A stretch of 64,000 nt of DNA from positions 196,493 to 260,492 of the forward strand of contig NVVR01000001.1 of the NCBI GenBank assembly GCA_002733415.1. The letters run 5' to 3'. This DNA comes from Kordia sp. Lineage in GTDB: Bacteria; Bacteroidota; Bacteroidia; Flavobacteriales; Flavobacteriaceae. This document shows, piece after piece, positions 8,743 through 17,341 of this stretch. The translations under genes were made by a program, and so were the position numbers. How positions within the stretch are numbered: the first letter of the stretch is position 1; every line of letters begins with the position of its first letter. The notes under the pieces are model-generated. The model saw nothing but the letters and a program-made list of their open reading frames with translations. It was not told the origin of the DNA and searched no databases.

Positions 8743-8792
8743 GTTTAGGTGAATTAGGCAATAAATTACGCATAATTATATAATAAATGCGA

Positions 8793-8800
8793 TACCTTTG
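8793..8800 (+). promoter_or_regulatory. Likely -7 element of the pseudouridine synthase-like gene
   Basis: TACCTTTG lies 17 bases before the start codon at 8818. No clear -33 TTG was found at the expected spacing. Confidence 0.5.
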
Positions 8801-8817
8801 CGCAAAATTTAGTACAC

Positions 8818-9675
8818 ATGTCAAGCGAAAGAAAGAACACTGGAAGGAAGAAGCATACAAATGATTCTTATAAAAAGGCAAATGCCCCAAAATCAAGAGC
8901 ATCGAAGTCAAAAGTTTCAGTAAAGAAAACGGAGACTAAAGAGGTTCCTGCAAAAAAAGGATTGTCTGATGAAATTCGTCTGAATAAATATATCGCAAAT
9001 TCGGGTATATGTTCACGTCGTGAGGCTGATATGCATATTTCTATTGGTAGTGTTACTGTTAATGGGAAAGTAGTTTCAGAAATGGGGTATAAAGTAAAGA
9101 GAGATGATGATATTCGTTTTGATGGAGCTAGAATAAATCCAGAACCTAAAGCCTACGTACTTTTAAATAAACCTAAAGGTTTTGCAACTACTACAAGTGA
9201 GAGTAAAGGTAGAACAGTAATGGATTTGGTTGCTAATGCGACCAGTTCAAGAATTAAACCTGTCGGGAGACTAGGAAGAAATTCAACAGGGTTATTGTTT
9301 TTCACCAATGATGATGATATGGTTAAGAAATTTACGGGCTCTAAAACTGGAGTAAAGCGTTTATTTCATGTTGAATTAGATAAAAACTTAAAATCAGAGG
9401 ATCTTAAAAAAATTCAAGATGGTATTCTTATAGAGGGTAAAAAAGTAACAGTAGTAGAAGCGTCTTATATTACCAATTCACCTAAAAATGAATTAGGTAT
9501 TTCTATCTTAAATACTGGGAACGGAGTGTTAAGAATCATTTTTGAACACCTTGGTTATGACTTGATAAAAGTTGATTGTGTAATGATAGGTGATTTAACT
9601 AAAAAGGATATTCCAAGAGGACACTGGAAACACCTTACAGAGCAAGAACTAATTAACCTAAAGCATTTTAAGTAA
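8818..9675 (+). CDS. RluB/RsuA-type pseudouridine synthase lacking the catalytic Asp
   Basis: The 285-residue protein has a basic, low-complexity N-terminus (1-50), an S4 RNA-binding domain (about 54-105, IRLNKYIANSGICSRREAD) and an RsuA-family synthase domain (about 110-280). In active members the motif is GRLDRNTTGLLLFTND, with the Asp attacking uridine C1'. Here residues 150-165 read GRLGRNSTGLLFFTND, so residue 153 is Gly (codon GGA at 9274-9276). The usual GKNRIVRRMFEHLGY RNA-contact segment is also altered (TGNGVLRIIFEHLGY). The frame is intact and the C-terminus (DIPRGHWKHLTEQE) is well kept. It is therefore probably a non-catalytic, RNA-binding paralogue rather than an active 23S rRNA modifier. 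Confidence 0.88.
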   Translation: MSSERKNTGRKKHTNDSYKKANAPKSRASKSKVSVKKTETKEVPAKKGLSDEIRLNKYIANSGICSRREADMHISIGSVTVNGKVVSEMGYKVKRDDDIRFDGARINPEPKAYVLLNKPKGFATTTSESKGRTVMDLVANATSSRIKPVGRLGRNSTGLLFFTNDDDMVKKFTGSKTGVKRLFHVELDKNLKSEDLKKIQDGILIEGKKVTVVEASYITNSPKNELGISILNTGNGVLRIIFEHLGYDLIKVDCVMIGDLTKKDIPRGHWKHLTEQELINLKHFK

Positions 9676-9699
9676 GATTTACTTAGTATTTTAAAATAA

Positions 9700-9736
9700 C
9701 AAAAAGCCTTTCAAATTAGTTTTGAAAGGCTTTTTG
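9700..9736 (+). terminator. Terminator after the pseudouridine synthase-like gene
   Basis: A long stem (AAAAAGCCTTTCAAA paired with TTTGAAAGGCTTTTT) has a 6-base loop and flanking A/T runs. It starts 25 bases after the stop codon. Confidence 0.85.
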
Positions 9737-9914
9737 TTTGTGGGTTCTTCATGTGAATTAATGCGCCTAGTACTTGCCTAAATGACTTTCTTATTTAACT
9801 CTGTGAGCTTATGTAATATTGTTGGTTTGAAAACAGAATATAACTTGCGTATCTGTCTTAAAATCACTAACTTAGATATATGTATTGAAGTTAAATGTTA
9901 ATAAATATTTATAT

Positions 9915-10223
9915 ATGGATACAAGGAGTTTTGACTCATTATCAATAGCAATAAATGCTTTGACGGCCGAAGGGTTTACTGAAGATTTTAAAGCAGAGGA
10001 AAACAGTATTAAGGCATTATATTCCAAAAAGGAATATCAGCCTGAAGAACTTACCATTGTGAGTACATTTAGGTTTGAAGGAATGACTAATCCTGAAGAT
10101 GAAACAGAGTTATTTGCTATTGTCGCAAATGATAACTTGAAAGGAACTTTAGTGATGTCCTATAGTGCTAATCATTTTCAAAATGTTGAATTGATAAAGC
10201 AAATTAAAGAAGTGAAAAATTAG
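9915..10223 (+). CDS. Small conserved Bacteroidota protein, often mislabelled PRPP synthetase
   Basis: The start is taken at the ATG at 9915 (MDTRSFDSLSIAINAL), giving 102 residues; an upstream TTG at 9885 would add ten residues with no family support. The pattern, an N-terminal helix (SLSIAINALTAEGFTEDF), a central STFRFEGMTNPEDETELFAI stretch and a short C-terminal helix, matches a small family that databases often call phosphoribosylpyrophosphate synthetase although it lacks every PRPP synthetase motif. No catalytic residues are evident and the function is unknown. It is soluble and lies alone between repeats. Confidence 0.75.
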   Translation: MDTRSFDSLSIAINALTAEGFTEDFKAEENSIKALYSKKEYQPEELTIVSTFRFEGMTNPEDETELFAIVANDNLKGTLVMSYSANHFQNVELIKQIKEVKN

Positions 10224-10327
10224 TTTCCCATATTTATTAGCTCTTCTCCAAAAGTTATGGGTTTTATGAAAAGGTCATTTCTAAACCAAGCGTAGCAGAG
10301 TGAAAAATCGCATTATTTTATAGTTTA

Positions 10328-10385
10328 TTGTCAGAAACATCGCAATTGAGTTTCTTGTGTGATTTCTCCTAAGGTCGAAATGACT
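10328..10385. repeat. Dispersed repeat, family R3 (copy 2)
   Basis: The ends TTGTCAGAAACATCGC and GGTCGAAATGAC, with GTGATTTCTCC between them, give the TGTC...GAAATGAC layout seen at 4881, 30359 and 32628. The rest of the 10224-10457 intergenic stretch holds no gene. Confidence 0.45.
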
Positions 10386-10457
10386 AATTTTTTTAATTAC
10401 TTAAAATTCTCATATTTCTCTTTTTAACGAATATATTATTTTTAGCGAAGGATCTAT

Positions 10458-11285
10458 TTATTTTAAAAGTTTTTGAAGTCTTTTAAAATAAGTAACGCTG
10501 CTGTATATCCCATTATGAGTGCAATTGTCAATTAAATGTAGCGTAATATTATCCGGGTAGAGTTGCTGTAGTTGTATTGAGTTTCCTTCCGGAGTAATTA
10601 GCTGATCGTCCTTACCGTGAAAAATAGCGATAGGACAGGTCACTTCTTTAAGATATTCGTGAGTAGGTATTTTATAACTAATCAAGAATTTAGGTACAAA
10701 TGGCGCAATTTTTTTCACTAAGGATTCAAATGAATAATATGGAGCTTCTAGAACCAATAATTTGGGAGAGTTATTTGCCGCAATGTTAGCAGCTAATCCA
10801 GAGCCAACTGAAAATCCTAACACGATAATGTGGCTTTCTTGATATTTTGTTTTTAATAAATCATACACTTGTTGCATGTCATTATGTAGTATTTCTTCAC
10901 TTTCAAGTTGGTTTTTGTTTTTACCAAAACCTCTATAGTCTACAAATAAAATATCGTAATTATTATCAGTATATAGTTTTGATCGCATTCCCCAGTCATG
11001 TAGATCACCTGCATTTCCGTGTAAGTATAAAATAATTCCTTTTGAGTTTTTAGCTTTAAAAAGAAGCGTGTTTAAGGTGTTTTTTCGGTCAACAGGAATA
11101 TTTATCTCTTCGAATTTAGCATCGAATTGATATTGATAATCGGTTGCTAATGTTTTGGGATGGAAATAGAAATTTTCTTGGTTGAAATAGAAAACAGTCA
11201 TTGCAAACACATATAATGATGCGATGAATAGCAAAGGGAGTTTTACTGTTTTTTTATTAAAAAAATGTTTTATATAACCGTTCAT
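10458..11285 (-). CDS. Membrane-anchored alpha/beta hydrolase (BEM46/ABHD13-like)
   Basis: The 275-residue protein has one N-terminal membrane anchor (about 15-35) followed by a serine hydrolase domain. The oxyanion strand YLHGNAGD (about 87-94), the nucleophile elbow VLGFSVGSG (Ser about 160), a likely acid in IFHGKDDQL (about 224-232) and the catalytic His in NCTHNG near the C-terminus form a complete triad. The substrate is unknown; relatives include esterases and lysophospholipase-like enzymes. The R1 repeat copy begins 8 bases upstream of the start codon, so its promoter must lie in or beyond the repeat. Confidence 0.85.
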   Translation of the reverse strand: MNGYIKHFFNKKTVKLPLLFIASLYVFAMTVFYFNQENFYFHPKTLATDYQYQFDAKFEEINIPVDRKNTLNTLLFKAKNSKGIILYLHGNAGDLHDWGMRSKLYTDNNYDILFVDYRGFGKNKNQLESEEILHNDMQQVYDLLKTKYQESHIIVLGFSVGSGLAANIAANNSPKLLVLEAPYYSFESLVKKIAPFVPKFLISYKIPTHEYLKEVTCPIAIFHGKDDQLITPEGNSIQLQQLYPDNITLHLIDNCTHNGIYSSVTYFKRLQKLLK

Positions 11286-11292
11286 ATTACTT

Positions 11293-11406
11293 GTGAATCA
11301 ATTTTCTCGGTGCAAGCACACGAGGAATGAATTAACTAATACCATTTTTCGTTCGAGACATTCCGATAGCTATCGGGACGAGGAATTAAACCCATTGGTG
11401 GGTTTA
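11293..11406 (-). repeat. Dispersed palindromic repeat, family R1 (copy A, full length, inverted)
   Basis: On the minus strand it reads AAACCCACCAATGGGTTTAA, then a TCCTCGTCCCGATAGCTATCGG palindrome region, then TTAATTCATTCCTCGTGTGC and a CTTGCACCGAG end. The same order of pieces recurs at 27903 and 58264. It fills the divergent gap between the hydrolase and the MbnP gene. Confidence 0.75.
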
Positions 11407-11491
11407 AAAAATATTTAACCAAAATTAAACCTTTTTAATATAGTATAGTCTTATGAAGGATTGAATTTAAAAAAGTAAATTTTAGTTATTA

Positions 11492-12196
11492 ATGAAAGGT
11501 AATTTAAAAGTGATCGGTCCCTTATGGTTATTCATGTTTTTTAACATGTTACTCTTTAGTCAACAATTAAATGAAGACTTTAAAATAAAAATTTCTCCTG
11601 TTTTTAATGGGGAAAAGCTCCAAAAAGACGATTGGTATGTATCTAAAAAAGGAGATTCAATACAATTTAATAAAGTAAGATTTTATTTAACAGATTTTAA
11701 GTTTGATTTAGCCAAAAACAGCCAGCAAAAAATAATAAACAACGCTGTTTTAGTTGATGCATTTGATAAAAAAAAACTTTTAAAAACATTGCGACGACCT
11801 TTAAATAAAAAAGATAGTATAATACAGTTTTCATTAGGTGTTAGTGGTGTTTTAAGTGAATCAGGAGCTCTTTCAGGAGATTTAGATTCAGCTAATGGAA
11901 TGTATTGGGCTTGGCAAAGTGGTTATATTAATATGAAAATAGAAGGTGTGAGTCCTAGTTGTCCAACTAGAAAAAATAAGTTTATTTTTCATATCGGAGG
12001 TTTTCAAAAAGCATATCCGACATTAAGAGTACTAAGCTTTCCTATTAAAGAATATCAAAATGAAATTACGCTAGTTGTTGATGTAGCAACTTTTTTAAAC
12101 GAAATAGACTTAAAAGAAAACCATAGTGTAATGATACCTGGAAAGAAATCCTCAAAATTAGCTGATATAGCAGTAAATATGTTTTATATAAAATGA
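11492..12196 (+). CDS. MbnP-family secreted protein (kynurenine copper-binding type)
   Basis: This is a 234-residue exported protein (signal peptide about 1-24). MbnP homologues are periplasmic copper-binding proteins in which a partner diheme peroxidase oxidises a Trp to kynurenine. Family signatures visible are VRFYLTDFKFDL (about 62-73), DLDSANGMYWAWQSGYIN (about 130-147, with candidate Trp139 and Trp141) and FIFHIGGFQ (about 164-172). The next gene, overlapping by 4 bases, encodes that diheme enzyme, which supports the pairing. Which Trp is modified here, and whether copper is bound, is inference. Confidence 0.85.
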   Translation: MKGNLKVIGPLWLFMFFNMLLFSQQLNEDFKIKISPVFNGEKLQKDDWYVSKKGDSIQFNKVRFYLTDFKFDLAKNSQQKIINNAVLVDAFDKKKLLKTLRRPLNKKDSIIQFSLGVSGVLSESGALSGDLDSANGMYWAWQSGYINMKIEGVSPSCPTRKNKFIFHIGGFQKAYPTLRVLSFPIKEYQNEITLVVDVATFLNEIDLKENHSVMIPGKKSSKLADIAVNMFYIK

Positions 12197-13227
12197 TGAA
12201 AAAAGCCACCTGTTTTATTGGAGGAATACTGCTGTTGTCTTTTATTGGTTTAAAGGTAAAGAAGAATATTTTTACCTATCCTGAATATTGGCCGAAACCA
12301 GTATATGACATTATTAAAAAACCAGTAACAGAAGAAGGTTTTCAATTAGGAAGAGCTTTGTTTTACGATCCAATACTATCTAAAGATAATACTATTTCTT
12401 GTGCAAGTTGTCATTTACAAGCTTCTGGGTTTACTCATATTGATCATGATTTAAGTCATGGAATAGAAGGCAAAATAGGGACGAGAAATTCCTTAGCGAT
12501 TATGAATAGCGCATGGTCTGATTCTTTTATGTGGGATGGAGGAATTAATCATTTAGAAGTTCAAGCATTGGCGCCATTAACTAGTGATGTTGAAATGGGG
12601 GAGACTTTAGAAAATGTGGTTAGAAAGCTAGACACAATTCCTTTTTATAAGAAGATGTTTTATAAAGCTTTTCAAGATAGCACCATCACCGGACAAAGAG
12701 TACTGTTAGGGCTTACACAGTTTACAGTAATGTTGAATACCTATAATTCTAAATATGATAAATACATTAGAAAAGAAGTAGGGGGAGAATTTACAGCACA
12801 AGAAAAAAATGGATTAAAATTATTTCGAAATAATTGTGCTTCCTGTCATACGGAGCCCTTATTTTCGACTAATAAATTTAAGAATAATGGCTTAGCAGTG
12901 GATACGACTTTGAATGATTATGGGAGGATGAAAATTACACAAAACCCAAAAGATTCGTTGAAATTTAAAGTGCCAACACTGCGAAATATACAGTTTACCA
13001 AGCCATACATGCATGATGGAAGATTTGAAACCTTACAAGAAGTAATAACACACTATACTAATGGAATTCAACAAAGTAAAACCCTGTCAGAGGAGCTTAA
13101 AGATCCAATACTGTTAAGTCACAGAGAGAAAGTAGATTTATTGGTTTTTTTAAGAACCTTGACGGATAAAGAATTTTTGTTTGACAAACGATTTTCATTT
13201 CCAAAAGCATTAATAACTCAAAAATAA
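12193..13227 (+). CDS. Diheme cytochrome c peroxidase, MbnH-like
   Basis: This 344-residue periplasmic enzyme of the CCP/MauG superfamily is anchored or secreted by an N-terminal hydrophobic stretch (about 7-21). Two heme c sites are present: CASCH at 70-74 and CASCH at 215-219. GRALFYDPILSKDNTISC precedes the first site, and VPTLRNIQFTKPYMHDGRF (about 260-280) is the conserved region near the second heme. MbnH proteins use a bis-Fe(IV) state to oxidise Trp on MbnP, and this gene overlaps the MbnP gene by 4 bases. A classical H2O2-detoxifying CCP is the alternative, made less likely by the pairing. Confidence 0.88.
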   Translation: MMKKATCFIGGILLLSFIGLKVKKNIFTYPEYWPKPVYDIIKKPVTEEGFQLGRALFYDPILSKDNTISCASCHLQASGFTHIDHDLSHGIEGKIGTRNSLAIMNSAWSDSFMWDGGINHLEVQALAPLTSDVEMGETLENVVRKLDTIPFYKKMFYKAFQDSTITGQRVLLGLTQFTVMLNTYNSKYDKYIRKEVGGEFTAQEKNGLKLFRNNCASCHTEPLFSTNKFKNNGLAVDTTLNDYGRMKITQNPKDSLKFKVPTLRNIQFTKPYMHDGRFETLQEVITHYTNGIQQSKTLSEELKDPILLSHREKVDLLVFLRTLTDKEFLFDKRFSFPKALITQK

Positions 13228-13232
13228 ATATT

Positions 13233-14375
13233 GTGAATTCTGTAGTATTTTCTACCATTATAGCTTTATTAAGCCATTGTTTTTTCAGTGTGCTGTTTTT
13301 GTTGTGTATAAAGAAAAATACACCAAAGTATTTATGGTTACTATTTGTAGTTATTCCAATTCCTTTTCTAGGAACTCTTTTGGGGGCTACTTTTGGTTTT
13401 GATACGATTATTATACGAATGCTATTTTCAGCAGCTAGTTTCTTTTTAATAGGACCGTTACTTTACTTTTATTGTAAATCAATTTTATGTGAAACAATAC
13501 AAAAAAAGGCAGTATTTTTTCATAGTATTCCTTTTTTATTGTTTAGTATTCTGTTAATAAATGTTGCTTCACCACCAGCCCCTTTTGGGGATAATGATTT
13601 TGTAACTCAAATATTTCAGGCATCTAACAAGGTAAAGTTGCCAAAGTATTTTTTAACAACTTGTATAGCATTATCTAATATATTTTATAGTGTGTTGATT
13701 ATTCAGTTAATAAGAAAAAGTAAGTTAAAAGTAAAAGAATTTTATTCTGTTATTAATTATTCGGTAACACTTCAATGGTTGCAGTGGTTAGCTGTATTTT
13801 TCGTGCTTTTAGCAATTACTTCTTTTATAGAAAAAGCCTATCCGGGAAGTGAAAAATCCATTCCATATGTAAAACAATTAGGACCATTATCAAGTTTGCT
13901 TTTTTTGTTTTTTTTAAGCGCTTTTGGTTTTCAACAAAATGTATTATCGGAATTATGTTCAGAAAAACTATCTGAGGAGAAATCAATAATTAAAGCAGAA
14001 GAAGTACATGAAGTAATACCTCAAAAGGAAGAAAAGAATTTTAATGCTTTGGAGATTAAAATGGAGGAGTACATGATCGGGGAACAATCTTTTTTAAATG
14101 AAAATTTACGGCTATCTGATGTTTCTAAAGCAATGGAAGTTTCTACTAATGAGTTGTCATTTTTTATAAATAGGACATATCAAAAAAATTTTTACAAATA
14201 TGTGAATGATTTTAGAATAGCACATGCTTGTAAATTATTAAAAGATAAAACCTACAATAAATACACAATTGTTGCGATCGGTTTTGAGTCTGGATTTAAT
14301 TCAAAATCTACCTTTAATCAAGTTTTTAAAGAGCAGACAAACCTAACGCCATCTGCATATCGAAAAGCAGGATGA
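13233..14375 (+). CDS. AraC-family regulator with an N-terminal membrane domain
   Basis: The frame starts at GTG 13233, five bases after the peroxidase stop. Residues 1-230 contain about seven hydrophobic helices (7TM-like sensor region). A polar linker follows, and the C-terminal 100 residues are an AraC helix-turn-helix pair (LSDVSKAMEVSTNELSFFIN, then IVAIGFESGFNSKSTFNQVF and TPSAYRKAG). Membrane-bound AraC proteins of this build are common in flavobacteria and are thought to respond to envelope signals. Tight linkage to the MbnP/MbnH genes suggests it controls them or the following YHYH gene, perhaps in response to copper or redox state; that is inference. Confidence 0.9.
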   Translation: MNSVVFSTIIALLSHCFFSVLFLLCIKKNTPKYLWLLFVVIPIPFLGTLLGATFGFDTIIIRMLFSAASFFLIGPLLYFYCKSILCETIQKKAVFFHSIPFLLFSILLINVASPPAPFGDNDFVTQIFQASNKVKLPKYFLTTCIALSNIFYSVLIIQLIRKSKLKVKEFYSVINYSVTLQWLQWLAVFFVLLAITSFIEKAYPGSEKSIPYVKQLGPLSSLLFLFFLSAFGFQQNVLSELCSEKLSEEKSIIKAEEVHEVIPQKEEKNFNALEIKMEEYMIGEQSFLNENLRLSDVSKAMEVSTNELSFFINRTYQKNFYKYVNDFRIAHACKLLKDKTYNKYTIVAIGFESGFNSKSTFNQVFKEQTNLTPSAYRKAG

Positions 14376-14382
14376 TTTTACC

Positions 14383-14402
14383 TATATATATATATATATA
14401 TT
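14383..14402. repeat. (TA)n dinucleotide run
   Basis: About nine to ten TA units lie directly after the AraC-type gene. It is a simple sequence tract that could vary in length; no terminator hairpin is visible there. Confidence 0.8.
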
Positions 14403-14411
14403 ATTTCTTAG

Positions 14412-14470
14412 GGGTATTTCAAACGGAAAATAATGCTAATTAATTTACATCTCGCGTACTTTTATTGACG
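14412..14470 (+). repeat. Partial R1-like repeat (copy B, tail only)
   Basis: The string TAATTTACATCTCGCGTACT resembles the tail of the R1 repeats (TTAATTTATATCTCGTGAAC in copy E). The two palindromes of the full element are missing. Confidence 0.4.
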
Positions 14471-14570
14471 CCATAAATTTAGTTATAAATACATGTCCGG
14501 ACTTATATATTCGGTCTTTTAACTAGTCCGTATACAATACTTTAGCGGCGTTGAATTAAAACAAATTATT

Positions 14571-15911
14571 ATGAAAAAATTATTATACAATTTATTATTA
14601 TTGATGACAGTGAGTGTCTTTGCACAAACAAATCCTGCAATTACGGTATGGATGCAGAATACTACCAATATAACAGGACGTCATTGGGTGGTTGGGAATT
14701 CTACTCCAACTGATGATTCAGATTTAGCAAACGTACAATCGGTAGATTATGATACGGATTGGGTATATGTATCTGCAACTGGAATCCCTGCTTACATATC
14801 AGGTCCTTTTCAAGATGGAAACCCATCATTGGCAACAGCTCAAAATAGTATATTTAAAATGCCATTGGTTCCTACTCAAAATACAGGAACTTCAACAGAT
14901 ACTACACCTGGAAATATAGGGGTTTTTATCAACGGAGTAGCCTTGTTTGATTATCGTGATGGAGTAGCATGGAATCCTTCTACTAATAATATTTGTGGAG
15001 GCCCAGGAAATGCCCCTTGCCCAGGAGGTCCAACAGCTGTAATGGATTGGAATAGAGATGCAATCCCTGCAGAGATGGAAGGGTTTGATTGTAACAAAGC
15101 GCATCCTGCTATGGGGAATTATCACCATCATCAAAACCCTAGTGCTTTTGATATGGATTTAGTAGAAGTATCAGATGTTTGTGATACGTATCCAGCTGAC
15201 GGATTATATGTAATAGATACGAATGCACACTCTCCACTAATTGGTTTTGCTTATGATGGTTTTCCTATCTATGGAGCGTACGGATATGCTAATGTAGATG
15301 GTACAGGAGGAATTGTAAGAATTGAGTCTGGTTATGAATTAACGGGAGCGACAACTAGGACTAACGGGCCAAATGTAAGTGCTACTTACGTTGACGGGTA
15401 TTTCAGAGAAGATTATATTTTTGTTTCCCATGCAGAAGGTTATTATTTAGATGTACATAATGGACGTTTTGCTATAACACCAGAATATCCAGCTGGAACA
15501 TACGCATATTATGCTACTGTAGATGTAAATCATAACTCGACTTATCCATATGTTGTTGGTCCTGCTTTTTACGGAAATGTAACTACAACGACAGTTAGTT
15601 CAATACCAAATGATGCCGTAAATTATGTTTTAGCCACTGATGATTATTTTATAAATGATGGAATAATTAAAATGTATCCTAATCCAACGGCAGAAATAAT
15701 TACACTTCAAATTAGTGATGTGTCTCATCCTGATTTAAAAGTGCAGTTAGTAAATGTAGTGGGGCAATTAATATCAGAACAAATACTTAAAATGGGAAGT
15801 ACTATTTGTAATTTTGAAACAGCGTCCTTATATAATGGGGCTTATTTTGTAATTGTATCTAATGGTTCAAATAAAAAAACATACAAAGTACTTGTGAATA
15901 AAGGATTTTAA
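14571..15911 (+). CDS. YHYH-domain surface protein with T9SS sorting tail
   Basis: The 446-residue protein has a signal peptide (about 1-18), a large YHYH domain (about 60-345) and a type A T9SS C-terminal sorting domain (about 365-446, MYPNPTAEIITLQI ... YKVLVNKGF), so it should be exported and anchored at the cell surface. The histidine motif that names the family appears as GNYHHHQNP (about 182-190), and SPLIGFAYDGFPIYGAYGY is the other conserved block. YHYH proteins often sit near copper or diheme peroxidase genes, as here. The enzymatic or binding role is not established. A 195-base gap with repeat debris separates it from the AraC gene, so it may have its own promoter. Confidence 0.88.
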   Translation: MKKLLYNLLLLMTVSVFAQTNPAITVWMQNTTNITGRHWVVGNSTPTDDSDLANVQSVDYDTDWVYVSATGIPAYISGPFQDGNPSLATAQNSIFKMPLVPTQNTGTSTDTTPGNIGVFINGVALFDYRDGVAWNPSTNNICGGPGNAPCPGGPTAVMDWNRDAIPAEMEGFDCNKAHPAMGNYHHHQNPSAFDMDLVEVSDVCDTYPADGLYVIDTNAHSPLIGFAYDGFPIYGAYGYANVDGTGGIVRIESGYELTGATTRTNGPNVSATYVDGYFREDYIFVSHAEGYYLDVHNGRFAITPEYPAGTYAYYATVDVNHNSTYPYVVGPAFYGNVTTTTVSSIPNDAVNYVLATDDYFINDGIIKMYPNPTAEIITLQISDVSHPDLKVQLVNVVGQLISEQILKMGSTICNFETASLYNGAYFVIVSNGSNKKTYKVLVNKGF

Positions 15912-15985
15912 TCCTGTCAGTGGGTTTATTCTATCTCTTGTGTTGACTCCGAAAAGTTGACTTAGAGTTAAAATTACACGCGTAT

Positions 15986-17341
15986 TTATAAAACAGTTTG
16001 ATTTAGTTCAAGCTGTTTTTTCTTTTTAAAGTATATCACTTCCCAAATCATAAACCCAAATACGAATATATACTCGATAGCAATCAGCCAATAGTTATTT
16101 ATAAATGCTTCATTTTTATAGAAGGAGTAACTGAGTACAATAGTAAAACTCCAAACTAGCGGAAAACGATATTTAGTGAATATTGATAACGCTAATAACA
16201 TTGCTACATACCAAGGGTGAATGGTGCTTGATGTAAATAAATAAAAACTCAACCCAAATAATAAAGCAATAATCAGTTGTTGAGTAGATTTGTTTTTTCT
16301 GAAAAATGAAATGAATAGCATAAATAAAACAACTATTAAAGGAGTTGTTTTACCAACAATTCCGATAATGTTGTATCCTTTAACTTGGTATCCAATTTCT
16401 CGAATTAGTAAATAGATACTGCCATTAAATTCAAAAGTCCCAAACCACAAACCAATAGTTTTGGAGTAATTAGAAATTAAGTTTTCTGAAATAAACGGAG
16501 TAAATAATAGTACGCATGTTATTCCAACTATAGCGTAAAAAGGGATAAGCTTTTTTAGCTTGAACTGTTGAAAAAACAAGGGCAAAAAAAGTAATGGTAA
16601 TAACTTTAAGCTAATGGAACAGGCTAATACAATAGCTGCTATTTTCCATTTGTATTGTTGTAATAAATACAAACTCCATATCAAAAAGAATATCATGATT
16701 CCTTCAAAGTGTAGGTTTCCTGTAAGTTCAATAATGATAAGCGGGTTCAATAGATAAAGAAATATCGCTTTCGGGTTTAAATGAAGTGCTTTTAAGAGCT
16801 TCGTTCCAAAATACAACACGCCAATGTCAGCAAGTATAATTAACACCCTCATAGCTACAATACTTCCTAGGATACTTTTATGAGCAAATAATGCTGCAAT
16901 AGCAAAACACAATTGATTTAAAGGAGGGTAATTACTGTAATGACTTGCGTTGAGATTTCCCATTCCAGCAACTAATTCGGCTGCTTGGTTAGGGCTAGTG
17001 TAGTCAGGAGCTTGATATATTTCAGGTAAATACAAATACGGATTAAACCCATTTAGTAGCATCCGTCCATCCCAAATAAAACGATAAAAATCCTGTGATA
17101 GATTAGGTGTAGCAATTAAAAAAATAACTCTAAATAATATAGTTATAGTAATGAGTGATTTCCAGTTTAGTTCTTTTTTTGTGAGAAAAAGAAACAATAG
17201 AAACAGCCCAGTGTAACAGATTAACAGACTATTGAAGTCAGCTCTTATTAACTCATAACTAAAAAAATAATACCCTAAAAAGGATGCTATAATTGCTAGA
17301 AAAGGTTTTTTGTATGCTTTTAGGAATGCGCTATTTAGCAT
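15986..17341 (-). CDS. Polytopic membrane glycosyltransferase (GT-C fold)
   Basis: The 451-residue protein has about 11-13 hydrophobic segments. The first extracytoplasmic loop carries SQDFYRFIWDGRMLLNGFNP, the acidic loop typical of polyprenyl-phosphate-sugar-dependent GT-C enzymes (mannosyltransferase/GT87-like). It would transfer a sugar from a lipid-linked donor on the outer side of the inner membrane. It overlaps the 3' end of the MBL gene by 11 bases, and the GT2 genes further upstream could make the lipid-linked donor. The exact sugar and acceptor cannot be read from sequence. Confidence 0.8.
   Translation of the reverse strand: MLNSAFLKAYKKPFLAIIASFLGYYFFSYELIRADFNSLLICYTGLFLLFLFLTKKELNWKSLITITILFRVIFLIATPNLSQDFYRFIWDGRMLLNGFNPYLYLPEIYQAPDYTSPNQAAELVAGMGNLNASHYSNYPPLNQLCFAIAALFAHKSILGSIVAMRVLIILADIGVLYFGTKLLKALHLNPKAIFLYLLNPLIIIELTGNLHFEGIMIFFLIWSLYLLQQYKWKIAAIVLACSISLKLLPLLFLPLFFQQFKLKKLIPFYAIVGITCVLLFTPFISENLISNYSKTIGLWFGTFEFNGSIYLLIREIGYQVKGYNIIGIVGKTTPLIVVLFMLFISFFRKNKSTQQLIIALLFGLSFYLFTSSTIHPWYVAMLLALSIFTKYRFPLVWSFTIVLSYSFYKNEAFINNYWLIAIEYIFVFGFMIWEVIYFKKKKQLELNQTVL

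Noticed and set aside
15913..15950. Weak R1-like stretch after the YHYH gene
   Set aside because: GTCAGTGGGTTTATTC and TCTCTTGTG resemble pieces of R1, but the match is too short to call a copy with confidence.
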